Shown here piece by piece: positions 63,258-64,000 of a DNA stretch of 64,000 nt. The translations under genes were made by a program, and so were the position numbers. Origin of the DNA: Planctomycetota bacterium. GTDB lineage: Bacteria > Planctomycetota > Phycisphaerae > UBA1845 > PWPN01. A model generated the notes under the pieces. That model had not been told where the DNA came from. It did no database searches and saw only the letters and a program-made list of their open reading frames with translations. The DNA is taken from contig JAKLEZ010000013.1 of the NCBI GenBank assembly GCA_022711465.1, positions 1-64,000 of the forward strand, given 5' to 3'. The stretch's first letter is position 1; every line of letters begins with the position of its first letter.

Positions 63258-63794
63258 CTATCGCCCCGAACGCTTCCTCGCAGGAAGTGGCGAACGTTCG
63301 ACACCCGCGGTGCCGCCGACCGCTCCCCTCGGCACCGAGTCTGTGTAACCTGCGACATTAAGGTCACTTCTGGGAATGATGATCACCGTCCAGGGGCTGG
63401 CAGGGTACACACCGGCCTTCAACTCCGGTCCTGGGTGGATCCGACGTTCCTGCGTCCTGATCGTCGATCCTTCGCGCCAGACACGCTCGATGCGAAGGCC
63501 TAGCTCGTTGGTTGCAGTGGGACCAAGACCGGCGACCAGCACCATCTGTGTCTCGAAGTCAACTGGCACTTCGGTCAACGGCAATTGCGCGAGAACCGCC
63601 GGATCCCTGGCCACAACCCGGACCCGTTGGGTGAGATGCGAGTAAACACCGCTCGCTTGCCACAGAATCGGGATGTCTTCCGCCTGAGGAGGATCGGTCG
63701 GGCGCCCATCAAACTGACAGGCGGCCGGCAAGAGCAGAACGCTCGCGACGAAGACGAGGTTTCGGAAGCGTGGACTCGTCGACCTGTTCGCCAT
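63258..63794 (-). CDS. lipoprotein with PrcB-like domain
   Basis: A 178-residue protein. The signal peptide ends with the lipobox LLPAAC (Cys26). Residues about 75-145 (DFETQMVLVAGLGPTATNEL, GLRIERVWREGSTIRTQERR, then YPASPWTVIIIPRSDL) have the strand pattern of PrcB C-terminal domains, a protease-complex accessory fold. The normal RPTGGY motif is not conserved. The last 25 residues are Gly/Arg-rich. Start ATG 63794; the predicted leader is only about 5 bases. Confidence 0.65.
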   Translation of the reverse strand: MANRSTSPRFRNLVFVASVLLLPAACQFDGRPTDPPQAEDIPILWQASGVYSHLTQRVRVVARDPAVLAQLPLTEVPVDFETQMVLVAGLGPTATNELGLRIERVWREGSTIRTQERRIHPGPELKAGVYPASPWTVIIIPRSDLNVAGYTDSVPRGAVGGTAGVERSPLPARKRSGR

Positions 63795-63805
63795 GCTGGG
63801 GAGGG

Positions 63806-63834
63806 ATGATACCCCAAGCCCGGGCCGAAGTCAC
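63806..63834 (-). promoter_or_regulatory. promoter of the PrcB-like lipoprotein gene
   Basis: On the minus strand GTGACT (63834-63829) and TATCAT (63811-63806) are 17 bases apart. The start codon lies 11 bases after the -10 box. The remaining bases to the window end show no convincing gene, though one plus-strand frame from ATG 63837 stays open to the edge. Confidence 0.45.
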
Positions 63835-64000
63835 CCATGGTCAAAACGCTCCTGACAAGTCCCGCGTCATCGTCCTGTGGCCCGGTCCGGAACATGCGCG
63901 GTCCGGCCGCGACGCGCCGTTCGGCGGGCGCAGGTGGGGTAGTGTGGGCGATCGCATCGCGTGTCTCACCGGCCGGAACGTCTGGTTGGGGCGTGGTCGG

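Noticed and set aside
63837..64000. Possible partial gene running off the right end
   Set aside because: The frame has no ribosome site and a composition typical of non-coding high-GC sequence; too short to judge.

Overview
The window is high-GC bacterial DNA with densely packed genes and no recognisable tRNA, rRNA, CRISPR array, insertion sequence or prophage. Gene content points to a flagellated, diderm member of the Planctomycetota, perhaps Phycisphaerae-related. The evidence is a MoxR / DUF58 / BatA-like / von Willebrand A cluster with a squalene-cyclase-repeat protein, a DUF2203 protein, several zinc-ribbon proteins of unknown function, very small exported peptides, and a flagellum with L- and P-rings. 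The phylum assignment is inferred from gene content, not from a marker phylogeny.

Layout. Positions 1-6500 hold informational genes: a small lipoprotein, a secreted cyclophilin, the SRP RNA, the dnaX-ebfC-recR operon and rpoN (sigma-54). Positions 6685-12336 form a galactoside-use locus: lipoprotein mutarotase, GH27 alpha-galactosidase with an NPCBM domain, and a sodium/sugar symporter. Positions 12400-24240 are housekeeping and orphan genes: a flavoprotein, a TPR/HEAT protein, DUF2203, purE-mtnA, three tiny exported proteins, a GntR-LacI-type regulator with its own operator, and murD.

Positions 24437-41207 are a flagellar locus. It opens with a textbook sigma-54 promoter and runs flgF, flgG, flgA, flgH, flgI, flgJ, flgN-like, flgK, flgL, then fliW, csrA and three flagellin genes, ending in a strong intrinsic terminator. 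RpoN from the same window probably drives the rod/ring/hook genes. FliW and CsrA probably set flagellin translation, because each flagellin Shine-Dalgarno site lies within an ANGGA motif.

Positions 41237-55222 carry a GH2-like hydrolase and the MoxR/VWA membrane cluster, then an MgtC-family protein. From 55300 to 64000 lie a 33-residue lysine-rich histone-like peptide gene with its own promoter and terminator, an AI-2E-family permease, pyrD, a HAD hydrolase, an outer-membrane barrel gene whose Shine-Dalgarno is enclosed in duplicated hairpins, a tiny lipoprotein, dnaA, a probable chromosomal origin with DnaA boxes, a GNAT acetyltransferase and a PrcB-like lipoprotein.

Two start types recur. 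Many genes have strong Shine-Dalgarno sites. Another set (the first gene, purE, its divergent neighbour, pyrD, the flavoprotein gene) has a -10 hexamer only 7-9 bases before the start codon and looks leaderless.
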